Origin: an uncultured Bacillota bacterium
GTDB lineage: Bacteria; Bacillota; Clostridia; Christensenellales; UBA1242
DNA length: 6,590 nucleotides
Assembly (NCBI GenBank): GCA_900555365.1
Contig: USKO01000039.1
Coordinates: 1 to 6,590 of the forward strand
Direction of reading: 5' to 3'
In this document: in pieces, positions 6,543-6,590 of the stretch
Layout: each line of letters begins with the position of its first letter
How positions within the stretch are numbered: the first letter of the stretch is position 1
Made by a program: the position numbers and the translations under genes
Notes under the pieces: model-generated
Seen by the model: the letters and a program-made list of their open reading frames with translations, nothing else
What the model was told of the DNA's origin: nothing
The model's database searches: none

Positions 6543-6590
6543 ATTTTATAAATTTTTTGCAAATTATAAATGCACAATATTAAGCTTGAG

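Noticed and set aside
6320..6577. Open - strand frame of 85 codons over the dacF end.
   Set aside because: It lies mostly opposite the conserved dacF C-terminal coding region, runs through the terminator stem and has no ribosome site; it is a shadow frame.
6557..6583. TTGCAA ... TATTAA pair that could be read as a weak sigma-A promoter after dacF.
   Set aside because: Both boxes match only 4 of 6 bases with a short 15-base spacer, and no downstream gene is visible before the window ends.
6564..6590. Eight open - strand codons ending in TAA at the window edge, a possible tail of a converging gene.
   Set aside because: Too short to tell from chance in AT-rich DNA.
1..6590. Possible novel accessory system, prophage, CRISPR or insertion element.
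   Set aside because: No long direct or inverted repeats, transposase, integrase, toxin/antitoxin pair or RNA gene was seen; five genes belong to known families and the sixth is a plausible sporulation membrane protein.

Overview
The window is a housekeeping region from an AT-rich (roughly two thirds A+T by eye), low-GC Gram-positive bacterium. The Clostridia-like side of the Bacillota fits best. The reasons are the strong AAGGAGG ribosome sites, the AGA-rich and A/T-ending codon use, the tight mutS-mutL-miaA order followed by a YnbB/Alr-family gene, and a DacF-type carboxypeptidase next to a possible SpoIIM-type membrane protein. Genus or species cannot be named from this stretch. All recognised genes lie on the + strand, and no complete gene looks frameshifted.

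Positions 1-4394 are a compact unit of four genes that overlap end to end: the last 111 codons of mutS, complete mutL (11-base overlap with mutS), complete miaA (1-base stop/start overlap) and a complete PLP-dependent Alr/YnbB (PF06838) gene (16-base overlap with miaA). A clear intrinsic terminator at 4445-4468 closes it. MutS and MutL work together in mismatch repair. MiaA prenylates A37 of tRNAs that read UNN codons. The YnbB-type enzyme is a fold-type I PLP protein of unproven substrate. The hfq gene often found between miaA and ynbB is absent here, and the 16-base overlap leaves no room for it.

Positions 4395-6590 hold two further + strand genes, each with its own upstream spacer: a 205-residue multi-pass membrane protein (4537-5154) and a secreted D-Ala-D-Ala carboxypeptidase of the DacF/PBP5 type (5352-6503). 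The first has the length and topology of SpoIIM, but I hold that only tentatively. In Bacillus, spoIIM and dacF lie in one chromosomal neighbourhood and both act in sporulation, which makes this pairing meaningful. A stretch upstream of dacF resembles a forespore sigma-F/G promoter. A strong hairpin at 6510-6542 that could work in both directions ends the dacF transcript.

I found no mobile element, CRISPR array, tRNA or rRNA, and no clear sign of a new defence or other accessory system. The more unusual points are the missing hfq, an Asp in place of the last Glu of the MutL endonuclease motif, a membrane-protein gene with no Shine-Dalgarno, a possible decayed reverse-strand coding remnant at 5155-5274, and a cysteine-rich secreted carboxypeptidase.
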